From a virus: a DNA stretch of 35,508 bases. The position numbers and the translations under genes are program-made. The notes under the pieces were generated by a model. The model made no database searches and was not told the origin of the DNA. It saw only the letters and a list, made by a program, of their open reading frames with translations. Below are positions 27,877 to 35,508 of this stretch, in pieces (within the stretch, counting starts at the first letter, position 1; the number at the start of each line of letters is the position of its first letter). The DNA lies in the IMG/VR virus record IMGVR_UViG_3300044844_000380, positions 1-35,508 of that record; one strand, given 5' to 3'.

Positions 27877-29895
27877 TCACTTTTTAACGCCAAGGTTGGC
27901 CAGTGTTTTATATAAAGAAGCTAAACCTGCCACATCACTCTGCACTTTTGATATCGCATCCTGATTAACCGCAGTAGTAGAAGCGCCAATTGGCAAGCCT
28001 TCAACCAATTTACGCTGGAACTCAACCATGTTAAATGGATATGCTTGCTGCTGCTCAAACTGAGCCTTGTCTGCTGCAATACCTTGCTGCTCAATATCAC
28101 GCTGGGTTTGACCGGCTGCCATCAGATCGGACAATGATTTCAATCCATAATCAGCGCTGTATTGACGCGATGCTTCGGTTGCTTTCTGCGTATCCAAGCC
28201 GCGGCCTTGCTCGGCATTGAACTGAGCCATAGCTTTGTCGTAAGCGGTGTTATACCCGGTGCCGGTAATGTTGGCCAAGTTTGCGCCCAAAGCGCGCTGG
28301 GTTTCGGCATCCATAATTGCACCGCGTGAACCACCAAACGCGCCAGCTTGCGTCATCTTGGCAGCGTTTTGCTGCTGGGTAATCTGGGACTGGCGACGGG
28401 CCTCATCAATCTGCGGCTGTAAAGCTGCCGTCAGATATGGATTCATGTACTTGTTGGCTTCAGCTGTACCAAACGTTCCGCTTGTAAAAGTTGCAGGTTG
28501 GTATCCACCTGCTGCTACATCGCTGATGCCAGCAAAACCTTGCTGCTGCAAGTTAGAAGCACCGGCCGTGAGCGGTCCACCAAAAACCTGCTGCGGAGCA
28601 TTGGCTAAAGCAGCGCCTTGACCCAAGAAGTTGGTGACGTAATCGCCAGCCCAGGGTGACAAGGTAGAAGTTTTAGATGTATCTAAAGGCACACCACCTG
28701 CAGATGTTGCAGTATTTGCTACCGTGCTTCCTGTAGCGCCATTAAATCCCTTGACCGACCCGCCCGCCGCATAAGCCGCGGCCAAGCCACCAGGCATAAA
28801 CTTGTCAGCGTTAATCTTTTTACCTTGCTTTTCGTTACCAGTCCGTGCCTTACGAATACGGGACATCATCTGATACAGCTTGTCGGCGCCAGCTTCTGAG
28901 TTGCCGTTACCCAAGTGGGACACGACGTCAGCTGGAATTACAAACTCACCGTGGCTTAAAGCCGCGGGTTGTTCACCGTCAATGTTGGCTGGGATTTTGT
29001 CAGCCATACCATCTGTGCCGCCTTTTAAGTATCGGGCGGAAGCAATACCACCAGACGCCATGCCAATTTTATAGTTGGGGTTCATAAGTTGCTCTTGTGT
29101 AGGTATCGCCGCAAGACCGACCGGTGCCGTGGTGCCGGTTGCGCCCGTTGTGGTGCCTGTTGTAGCGCCTGTTGTGGTTGCCGGCGGATTCCACGGCATC
29201 TTCATAGTAGTGTCGTAGGTATTCACCGGTGCCGTATATTTGGGCGCAGCTGCCAAAATACCGGCGGTTTGTGCGGCGGCTGCATTTTGGGCTGCCGTTA
29301 ATGCAGCTGCATCGCCTTGCTTGGCAAATTTAGGATCGGTAAAGTATTGGCGCCCAGCTGCACCAGGACGACGATTGACATCGCTATATGGCACTTGTTC
29401 GCGCACTACGTCCAGCTTAGGTACTGGTACGTTGTACCCACCCTCTTGGTCGCCACCAATAGATTTTGCTGCCGCCAATGCCGTGACTATGCCGGCCCCG
29501 TTGTTAAGCAATGACTGTATAACTTTTGATGCATTGGAGCCTAAATTTTTAGCCGCCCATGCTATGGCGCGGTTGGCCGCAACAGAGTTCCCTTTGGCGT
29601 CAGCGCTTTCGGTATTACTAATTGGATTGCCGCTTTTATCTACCGTAAGAGTAGAGCCGTCATCATATTTATACGTAATGTTACCGGACGCATCTGTGTC
29701 TGCTGTGGCGGTTTTAGTCGTCACATCGGTTTTAAACCATTCGCTGGTATCACCTAGTGGCGACGAATAGGAGTCATATGTGATATTGCCTGGAGTCGGC
29801 ATGAAGTACTCATATGGGTCGTATGAAGACACACTTTCGTCGGTTTCAGTACCGTCGTCATACCAGTTTCCGAGTTCATCTTGTGTTAAAGCCAT
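27877..29895 (-). CDS. putative virion structural protein, 672 aa
   Basis: It begins MALTQDELGNWYDDGTE and has low-complexity Thr/Gly segments (TTTGATTGTTTGATGTT), KIGMASGGIASARYLKGGTD, then LSHGEFVIPADVVSHLGNGN, a stretch seen in many phage structural proteins. The C-terminal third reads MNPYLTAALQPQIDEARRQ with AGAFGGSRGAIMDAE and long Gln/Ala helices. That pattern is typical of podovirus-like phages, where the proteins are part of the tail or internal core. Exact position in the virion is unknown. Confidence 0.7.
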   Translation of the reverse strand: MALTQDELGNWYDDGTETDESVSSYDPYEYFMPTPGNITYDSYSSPLGDTSEWFKTDVTTKTATADTDASGNITYKYDDGSTLTVDKSGNPISNTESADAKGNSVAANRAIAWAAKNLGSNASKVIQSLLNNGAGIVTALAAAKSIGGDQEGGYNVPVPKLDVVREQVPYSDVNRRPGAAGRQYFTDPKFAKQGDAAALTAAQNAAAAQTAGILAAAPKYTAPVNTYDTTMKMPWNPPATTTGATTGTTTGATGTTAPVGLAAIPTQEQLMNPNYKIGMASGGIASARYLKGGTDGMADKIPANIDGEQPAALSHGEFVIPADVVSHLGNGNSEAGADKLYQMMSRIRKARTGNEKQGKKINADKFMPGGLAAAYAAGGSVKGFNGATGSTVANTATSAGGVPLDTSKTSTLSPWAGDYVTNFLGQGAALANAPQQVFGGPLTAGASNLQQQGFAGISDVAAGGYQPATFTSGTFGTAEANKYMNPYLTAALQPQIDEARRQSQITQQQNAAKMTQAGAFGGSRGAIMDAETQRALGANLANITGTGYNTAYDKAMAQFNAEQGRGLDTQKATEASRQYSADYGLKSLSDLMAAGQTQRDIEQQGIAADKAQFEQQQAYPFNMVEFQRKLVEGLPIGASTTAVNQDAISKVQSDVAGLASLYKTLANLGVKK

Positions 29896-29904
29896 CTTGA
29901 GTCC

Positions 29905-32900
29905 TTAGCGTAGTAGTTTTAGCAGATCGTCTACCGTCATCTGCTCCGCCAGCAGGTCATCAAGGTGCCCGCCGGTAGCCATTTTAGTCTTATCCTTCGA
30001 TTTCTTGTCATCTTTTTTTGGAGGCTCTTCTGCTAAAAGCTCCTGCAAAGTTGCCAACAAATTAAAGCTATCCATGCCCCCCGCATAAATGGGGTCTGTT
30101 TTTTCACCGGGGTCGGCAATCCCACTAACGGGCATGGTTGTTATTACTTCGGTGGGTATTTTTTTGCATACCCCGTCAATGCGCACATAACCTGGTTGGC
30201 AGATGGGAACGCACACGCCATTGACTTTTTCAAATCCTGGCTGGCACTCGGTGGTTTTAGGAATAGGTACGCACTTACCTTCGGCATTCCGCACCTGACC
30301 AACTGGGCATTCTTTTTCTGCTTTTTCACACACGCCGGTTTCTAAGTTGCGGATGTAGCCTTCTTTACAAACCGGCACACAGGTGCCGTTAACTTTTTCA
30401 TAGCCAGTTTCGCATTTGCCATCATCGTCAGGAACGCACAAACCCGTAGCATCTTTATGAAAACCGACAGCGCACTCGTCAGTTTCAATAGGCACACACT
30501 TCTTTAGTTCTTCGTCGTAAACCTGACCGGTTGGGCATTTCTTGTCTATGATTGTGACGACCGGGATACATTGACCTGTAGCTTCATCACGCGAATACCC
30601 TTCTTTGCAGACGGGTACGCAAACGCCGTTAACTTTTTCATATCCGGTTTCGCACTCGTCAGTCGTAATAGGCACACATTTTTTTAAGTCTTCGTCATAC
30701 ACTTGACCGGGGGGACATTTTTTATCCACAACCGTAACTACCGGAATACATTTACCTGTAGCCTCATCGCGCTCAAAACCTTCTGGGCATGAATCATCTA
30801 AAATCGGTACGCACTTCTTTAGTTCTTCGTCGTAAACTTGACCGGGCGGGCACTTCTTATCCACAATCGTAACGACTGGAATACACTTGCCTGTTAATTC
30901 ATCGCGCTCATAACCTGTTGGGCATGAGTCATCTGCAATAGGTACGCATTTCTTTAAGTCTTCGTCGTACACAGACCCGGTCGGGCATTTCTTATCTACA
31001 ACCGTGACGGTACCAAGATCGGTAGTTCCATCGCCACCCGTAGTTGTGTCGGTTATGGTTGTAGGTAAAACACACTGGCCGGTTACAGGATCGCGCACCT
31101 TGCCGTCTTTGCATGCTTCTACCAATACAGTTGGGATGCCGTCATTTCCATCGCCACCCGTAACTACGTCATTTCCAGTACCCCCAGTAATTACATCATT
31201 ACCAGTGCCACCAGTAACGGTAACCGTATCATCTAACGCGTTGATCATGTCCAGGATGTCCTGGTTGCTAAGACCGCTATCCGCAAGTTGCGTAGTGTTT
31301 GTAATACCAATAGTGGCCAAGAAGTCGGCAAACTCATCGGCGGTTCGGGTTGTATCTAATTGGTCAAGTGTGCCAAGAGAATTATTAAATAAAGCTGCAT
31401 CAGCCTGGATGTTTGCGTCGCCCGTTAGATTGGTTACGGCCGCGTCAGGTTTAAACCATGCGTTAGCGGTAATGTCGTAGTAGGACCCAGCCGGCTTGTC
31501 ATCTGATTCCGAGATGGAAAGCAACGTGTAGCCCAGAGGTGCTTTAACACTAGATGCATTAGAGCTTTCCGCATACGTAGGAACGCCGCCCACATCTGTT
31601 CTAAAAACGCCATCGCCAGTCGAGGCAAGTTGTAATCCTGTAGGCAGGCCAGAAATATCGGTGCTTGTGGTAGTTGTGTCGCCGCCCGTGTCATCGCCGG
31701 TGCGACCACTGGTGGTTAAACTATTGAGCAACCTCATGTCTCGTCTAAAGTCAGCTAAACCTTGAACGCCACCGGTTTGGTAAGCGTTTAACTCCCCGGG
31801 TTGTAGCTCCGCCAAGTCTTCGTCAGACAAAGTGGTAATGTTTGCGCCAGTTGTAGAACCCGTAGTAGCCCCAGCTGTAGAGCCTGAAATACTATTGGAA
31901 AGATTCACGGCTTCGCCAAGTGCCCTGGTGTCTCCGTTCTGAATGCGCGTAATTAAACCTAAAGCCCGACCCGCCAACACTGTGTCGCTACTGCCGGCAA
32001 GCGTGCCTAAGCTTGTCAGAACACCAGCGGTATTACCCGAGCTGGCAGCCGATGCTAATTGGGCTGCAGTCATGGCATCTTTGGCGGTAAACCCACCAAC
32101 ATTCACATTACCCAAACCTAATAAGTTTTGTACGTCTGTATTGCCAGCCAGCGCTGTGATTGCCCCCAGACCATTCCCAGCATCTACCGCCTGTCCTACA
32201 CGCAACGCCGTATTAACGTTTTGCATTCCAGGAACTAATCCCGTTGCGCCAATAGCCGCTTGCGTCCAATTACCAGTTCTAGCCGCATCAGCAACATTGA
32301 TTGCAGCAAGAATTTGTCCGGCACCAGGGATAAAAGACAAGCCAATTTTTAACAGGTCTAGGTCGCTAAAGGTGTTATTTTGGCGACGATCTAACACCGC
32401 TCCGTCATCTTTGCGAATGAAATCAATGTACCCTGGAATGCTTGAAGTCTGCCAGCTGGCATACTCCTGGGGTAACTGGGCGATCTGTGTCTCAATATCA
32501 TCGCCTTCAACAACCATCTGACCGGCTTGTCCAGTTAATCCCGAATTAGTTATGTTGTCAGCAGGTGGGGTGGTTGTGGTAACCGGATACCCATTGGAAT
32601 CAATAATGTTGCCGCCAGGCGTTCTAAACGTGCCATTACCCAAATCTACAAGCTTCGGTTCATAGATTGTCGTTTGTGTAACAGGGGGCTGTCCGTCACC
32701 AATAGTTTTAAATAAATCGGTTTCTGTCGTTGGCGTATTGATAATATTATCTGTAAACGTCTGGGCATCTGTGTTTGTAGTTGACGTTGTGGGGGTGGTT
32801 GCCCCTACGTATGTGTTGTAGTAGTTAGTGACGTCTGGCTCAGCAATAGAAAAACGGTTAGCAAGCATCCCTGCCAAACCTGCGTTGGCTTCCAGGCCGC

Positions 32901-32991
32901 CAATAGACTTTACAGCCGCAGCAACATCTTCAGCCGTAGCATCTGGGTTTTGGGAAAACCACCAGTCAACTTGTTCTTGTGTTAGTGCCAT
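29905..32991 (-). CDS. virion-associated protein with RTX-like and cysteine-rich repeats, 1028 aa
   Basis: The N-terminus MALTQEQVDWWFSQNPDAT shares its first residues with the downstream neighbour. After Gly/Thr/Ala-rich beta-type sequence, residues about 590-618 carry GGTGNDVITGGTGNDVVTGG, a short RTX-like calcium-binding nonapeptide run. From about 625 to 947 a long array of repeats follows, each with a pair such as CPPGQVYDEELKKCVPI and CPEGFERDEATGKCIPVV. The end carries KMATGGHLDDLL. The array would be rigid and disulfide-linked outside the cell, so a host-contact or tail-tip role is plausible. No known family is matched as a whole. Confidence 0.7.
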   Translation of the reverse strand: MALTQEQVDWWFSQNPDATAEDVAAAVKSIGGLEANAGLAGMLANRFSIAEPDVTNYYNTYVGATTPTTSTTNTDAQTFTDNIINTPTTETDLFKTIGDGQPPVTQTTIYEPKLVDLGNGTFRTPGGNIIDSNGYPVTTTTPPADNITNSGLTGQAGQMVVEGDDIETQIAQLPQEYASWQTSSIPGYIDFIRKDDGAVLDRRQNNTFSDLDLLKIGLSFIPGAGQILAAINVADAARTGNWTQAAIGATGLVPGMQNVNTALRVGQAVDAGNGLGAITALAGNTDVQNLLGLGNVNVGGFTAKDAMTAAQLASAASSGNTAGVLTSLGTLAGSSDTVLAGRALGLITRIQNGDTRALGEAVNLSNSISGSTAGATTGSTTGANITTLSDEDLAELQPGELNAYQTGGVQGLADFRRDMRLLNSLTTSGRTGDDTGGDTTTTSTDISGLPTGLQLASTGDGVFRTDVGGVPTYAESSNASSVKAPLGYTLLSISESDDKPAGSYYDITANAWFKPDAAVTNLTGDANIQADAALFNNSLGTLDQLDTTRTADEFADFLATIGITNTTQLADSGLSNQDILDMINALDDTVTVTGGTGNDVITGGTGNDVVTGGDGNDGIPTVLVEACKDGKVRDPVTGQCVLPTTITDTTTGGDGTTDLGTVTVVDKKCPTGSVYDEDLKKCVPIADDSCPTGYERDELTGKCIPVVTIVDKKCPPGQVYDEELKKCVPILDDSCPEGFERDEATGKCIPVVTVVDKKCPPGQVYDEDLKKCVPITTDECETGYEKVNGVCVPVCKEGYSRDEATGQCIPVVTIIDKKCPTGQVYDEELKKCVPIETDECAVGFHKDATGLCVPDDDGKCETGYEKVNGTCVPVCKEGYIRNLETGVCEKAEKECPVGQVRNAEGKCVPIPKTTECQPGFEKVNGVCVPICQPGYVRIDGVCKKIPTEVITTMPVSGIADPGEKTDPIYAGGMDSFNLLATLQELLAEEPPKKDDKKSKDKTKMATGGHLDDLLAEQMTVDDLLKLLR

Positions 32992-32999
32992 TTAAAACC

Positions 33000-33671
33000 T
33001 TACGGGGGCGTTGGGCGTGGGTCAGGTAACTTAGCAATAAAGTTAACTGCCATTACTACGGAAGCTGCGGCTGGATACGGGGCAGAGGCTGGAATAGACT
33101 CTAGCGTTACATTTGTATTATCTGCGGCCCACTGCATCTCAATGTATTCATTAGCCGCCAAGTCAATGTTGAAGTTCCAAGACACGTTCATGTGGTTGTC
33201 TGAACCTTCAACGGTATATTTATGAGCAGAATAACCAATCGTAACGTTGTTTCGCTTGATCCAAATCTGCACATCTTTGGCTGAAGCGTTTGAGCTTTTT
33301 AACTGGGCCGACAGTTGGAAGTTGTAAACCCCACCCACAGCCACCTCAATTTTAGAAGTGCTGGCAGTCTGTAGGGCTACGTTGTTGTTTAGGTATGTCT
33401 GGTTAAATGTAATGGGGTAGCCCGTGTCCACCGCCGCCAACGTTTGGTCTACTGTGCTGAAGAATAGCCCATTAGGGTTGTTAATTAAACTAGGATCAAT
33501 TGAGCCAGAGGTCATCAACTGCGTGGTTAACGCATCAATCCTGTTGAAGTACAGACGCAAGATGTTTAGCATCTGGTCAAAATATATACGGTTGTACTCT
33601 TCCGGAGGTAGCGGCAAGTTAGGTGCGGCTACCTTATTAAGCTCAAAATCCGACGTAATGATGTAGGTCAT
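33000..33671 (-). CDS. putative virion protein with C1q/TNF-like beta domain, 223 aa
   Basis: The N-terminal third is helical (EYNRIYFDQMLNILRLYFNRID). The rest is beta-rich with GVYNFQLSAQLKSSNASAKD, VQIWIKRNNVTIGYS, FNIDLAANEYIEMQWAADN and TLESIPA, a jelly-roll order resembling C1q/TNF-like heads of phage fibres. It may trimerise as part of a tail fibre or decoration protein. It overlaps the upstream tail gene by ATGA, so the two are co-translated. Confidence 0.65.
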   Translation of the reverse strand: MTYIITSDFELNKVAAPNLPLPPEEYNRIYFDQMLNILRLYFNRIDALTTQLMTSGSIDPSLINNPNGLFFSTVDQTLAAVDTGYPITFNQTYLNNNVALQTASTSKIEVAVGGVYNFQLSAQLKSSNASAKDVQIWIKRNNVTIGYSAHKYTVEGSDNHMNVSWNFNIDLAANEYIEMQWAADNTNVTLESIPASAPYPAAASVVMAVNFIAKLPDPRPTPP

Positions 33672-35508
33672 CGTCTGCCGTCCGGTCTGATGTCAATACG
33701 GGTAGCACCCAACTGCCACGTTGTTCCAAGGTTTGTAGAACTTACCTTCAAGATAAGCTGACGACCACGAACCCGTGTATTGATCTGGCCTGTAAAGCCT
33801 TCAGTCACCGTGTACTGAGCGCCGGTCTGTTTGGTGACATTGCCTGTTACCGCCGTGCCAGTTCCAGAGCCTGAGTTTTGCAAAGGATAGAGCGTGTAAA
33901 CAACTTGCGGCGTAGGAGAGGCATCTGATCCTGAGAATGTTAAGTCAGGCAACATACGATATACAAATCCAAATCTGTCTCCGTCATCAATGTCAAACTC
34001 AGAAGAGGATATGTAAGCTTCAATACCTGCTGGCGTACCTGTCTCGTTATTGTCTAAGCCAAACTCTTGATCAACCAAGTTGTAATTGTACGTAGCGGCA
34101 ATAGGGAAATCCCTTAGACCGGAGTCAAGCCAAGCTGTGCGCTCCATCGTGCCGTAGTACCAGATTTTTTCAAGGTAGTTGTACACCACATAACGATTAG
34201 CAATCAAGCTGCCAGCCGCGCAATAGAACCACCAGATTTCGTTGAAACCCTCGTTGGTACTGGCAAAAACTTGCTGGTTTTGTTGAAGGTTAATGTCCTG
34301 ATATACATACCTGCGGAGGTCGCATGGCAGTGTTTGTAAGCGCCCATCGTACAGATAGAACTTATCCACGCCCATCCAGTACACCACGCCAGAAGCTTGA
34401 GTTGCTGCGTTCTGACCAAGGATAGAGATGTTATCTCCCATCAACTGACTTGACCAAACCACTGGCGGGCCAATGTATTGGAGAGAATAGATGGCAGAAT
34501 CAGTCCACACCAAAATCTCTTGACGGGTCTGAACGGCAGTCACAATGCTAGAGCCGTGCGATAAAGTAACACTACCAGCCTGATTGGTTGCAGAAGGTGT
34601 CCAATTAACCACAGACTCCTGATCCGACCAGCGAATCAACATAGGATTTTGCGTGGTAGAGCCGTAGTCATTACAGCCAAACGCAAACACAAAACGGCTG
34701 ATGTCAGATACAAAGACAAAGTTCTGAACGATTGGGCAGTCTGATGCGCCCGACAGACTTACGATATCTACACCGTTAGGCATGATGTAGTGATCGCCAG
34801 ACTGCGTTCCTGTCGTAGTAATAGCCGCTCCGCCAACAGTAGCCGCTAAGTTAAAAGTATTGCCACTAGAGTTAATGACGTAGTAGATGGTTCCGGGAGA
34901 CAAGCCAGTCGGTAACGCAGCAGGATACCCACTGTTTGTAAGAATGACTGGAGAGCCATTAGGCAAATTAAAAACGGCAGTAACCACCGCAGGAGAAGCT
35001 ATGGTGACTGTAACCAAAGACGGGGCTACACCATAACCAGCATCCCAGTAGTAGATTGGGCCACCACGGTAGGCATAAACCAAGTCTTCACCAAAGTTGT
35101 TCTGGCTCCATAGACGCAAAGCAGATGTAGATGTGCCACCAAATCCCCAAGTGCCTGCACCCCATGTACCAGCACCCCAACCGGCTAGTGGGATTTCGTA
35201 TGCGTCACCTGTGTTAATTTGATAGATAGCATTAACAGTCGTTCCTCCGCCAGCCGCCACAGTAGAAGTAGCCGCAGTGGTTGCAGTAATTGTGTAGGTA
35301 TTAGCATCTACATAAGTAATAGAATACTCACCGTTTAAATCAAGGCCACCTACGGGAGCTACGTTGCTAAACGTTACAAAGTCACCTGTGATTGCACCGT
35401 GGGATGCGTCTGTAACAGTAACTAAAGTAAGCAGGTTAGTTGTGGCAAACGGGTTATTTAGGATAGCTCCTGCCCGAATAGGCGTAATATCGTTGTACTC
35501 GCCACCCA
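33668..35508 (-). CDS. tail structural protein, partial (runs off the right edge)
   Basis: The frame is open to the window edge: upstream of a GTG at 35260 it continues with EYNDITPIRAGAILNNPFA, TVTDASHGAITGDFVTFSNV and VDANTYTIT, so the true start is outside the window. Inside, GWGAGTWGAGTWGFGG, LWSQNNFGEDLVYAYRGG, IRWSDQESVVNWTP, LVWTDSAIYSLQYIGPP and FNEIWWFY are hallmarks of a large podovirus-like tail protein. It is probably a tail tube or nozzle part built of beta propeller-like sheets. About 613 codons are visible. Confidence 0.8.
   Translation of the reverse strand, partial: GGEYNDITPIRAGAILNNPFATTNLLTLVTVTDASHGAITGDFVTFSNVAPVGGLDLNGEYSITYVDANTYTITATTAATSTVAAGGGTTVNAIYQINTGDAYEIPLAGWGAGTWGAGTWGFGGTSTSALRLWSQNNFGEDLVYAYRGGPIYYWDAGYGVAPSLVTVTIASPAVVTAVFNLPNGSPVILTNSGYPAALPTGLSPGTIYYVINSSGNTFNLAATVGGAAITTTGTQSGDHYIMPNGVDIVSLSGASDCPIVQNFVFVSDISRFVFAFGCNDYGSTTQNPMLIRWSDQESVVNWTPSATNQAGSVTLSHGSSIVTAVQTRQEILVWTDSAIYSLQYIGPPVVWSSQLMGDNISILGQNAATQASGVVYWMGVDKFYLYDGRLQTLPCDLRRYVYQDINLQQNQQVFASTNEGFNEIWWFYCAAGSLIANRYVVYNYLEKIWYYGTMERTAWLDSGLRDFPIAATYNYNLVDQEFGLDNNETGTPAGIEAYISSSEFDIDDGDRFGFVYRMLPDLTFSGSDASPTPQVVYTLYPLQNSGSGTGTAVTGNVTKQTGAQYTVTEGFTGQINTRVRGRQLILKVSSTNLGTTWQLGATRIDIRPDGRR

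Noticed and set aside
1-35508. CRISPR arrays, insertion sequences and integrase or attachment sites
   Set aside because: No regularly spaced repeats, transposase or integrase genes, or tRNA-targeting attachment signature were seen in the window.

Overview
The window looks like part of the genome of a tailed double-stranded DNA phage, probably a short-tailed (podovirus-like) one. The evidence is dense packing of small genes with ATGA, GTGA and TAATG overlaps, a replication and recombination gene set, and a block of very long virion genes on one strand. These include a 2651-residue polyvalent internal protein and a YNDITPIR-type tail protein. Terminase, portal and capsid genes are not in the window, so this is a fragment. 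The host is not shown directly. The phage-encoded copy of the RNA polymerase alpha C-terminal domain reads [11 protein letters not shown], which is closest to what I know of betaproteobacterial alpha subunits. A freshwater betaproteobacterial host is therefore a reasonable but unproven guess.

Layout: (1) 1-468 is a GC-rich gene-free leader with a 13-bp direct repeat and a candidate extended -10 promoter. (2) 469-5361 (+) is an early-type operon of 19 small genes, mostly of unknown function, including DUF6884-like and DUF6927-like proteins, small HTH-like and zinc-finger-like peptides and a 31-residue membrane peptide. (3) 11486 down to 5344 (-) is a second operon. It starts from a good sigma70-type promoter overlapped by an inverted-repeat operator, and encodes an HTH protein, an XRE regulator, an alpha-CTD-like protein, a run of small unknown genes, DUF3310, a ParB-like protein, an SF2 helicase and a TOPRIM primase-like protein. 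It converges tail-to-tail on region 2. (4) 11487-12600 is a control region with little coding. It holds a glutaredoxin gene (-) between structured elements, two of which share a repeated motif, plus two minus-strand terminators. (5) 12600-12884 (-) is a VRR-NUC-like nuclease, divergent from region 6. (6) 12994-18086 (+) is a recombination operon: a PD-(D/E)XK exonuclease with a cysteine cluster, an ERF annealing protein, SSB, an RHH protein, an HNH protein and a PAPS-reductase-like enzyme. (7) 35508 down to 18142 (-) is the late virion module, closed by a terminator at 18099-18125 and running off the right edge.

How the parts fit: the helicase and TOPRIM protein would serve replication. The exonuclease, ERF protein and SSB would form a single-strand-annealing recombination set. 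The XRE, HTH, RHH and alpha-CTD-like proteins are candidates for switching transcription. The late block builds the tail and the internal, ejected proteins. The most unusual items are the free-standing alpha-CTD-like protein, the structured and repeated noncoding elements around the glutaredoxin gene, and a virion protein that combines RTX-like repeats with a long array of cysteine-rich repeats. Several real genes shorter than about 60 codons (469-606, 1402-1518, 3582-3716, 4921-5016, 9894-10070) were found by reading the gaps directly.
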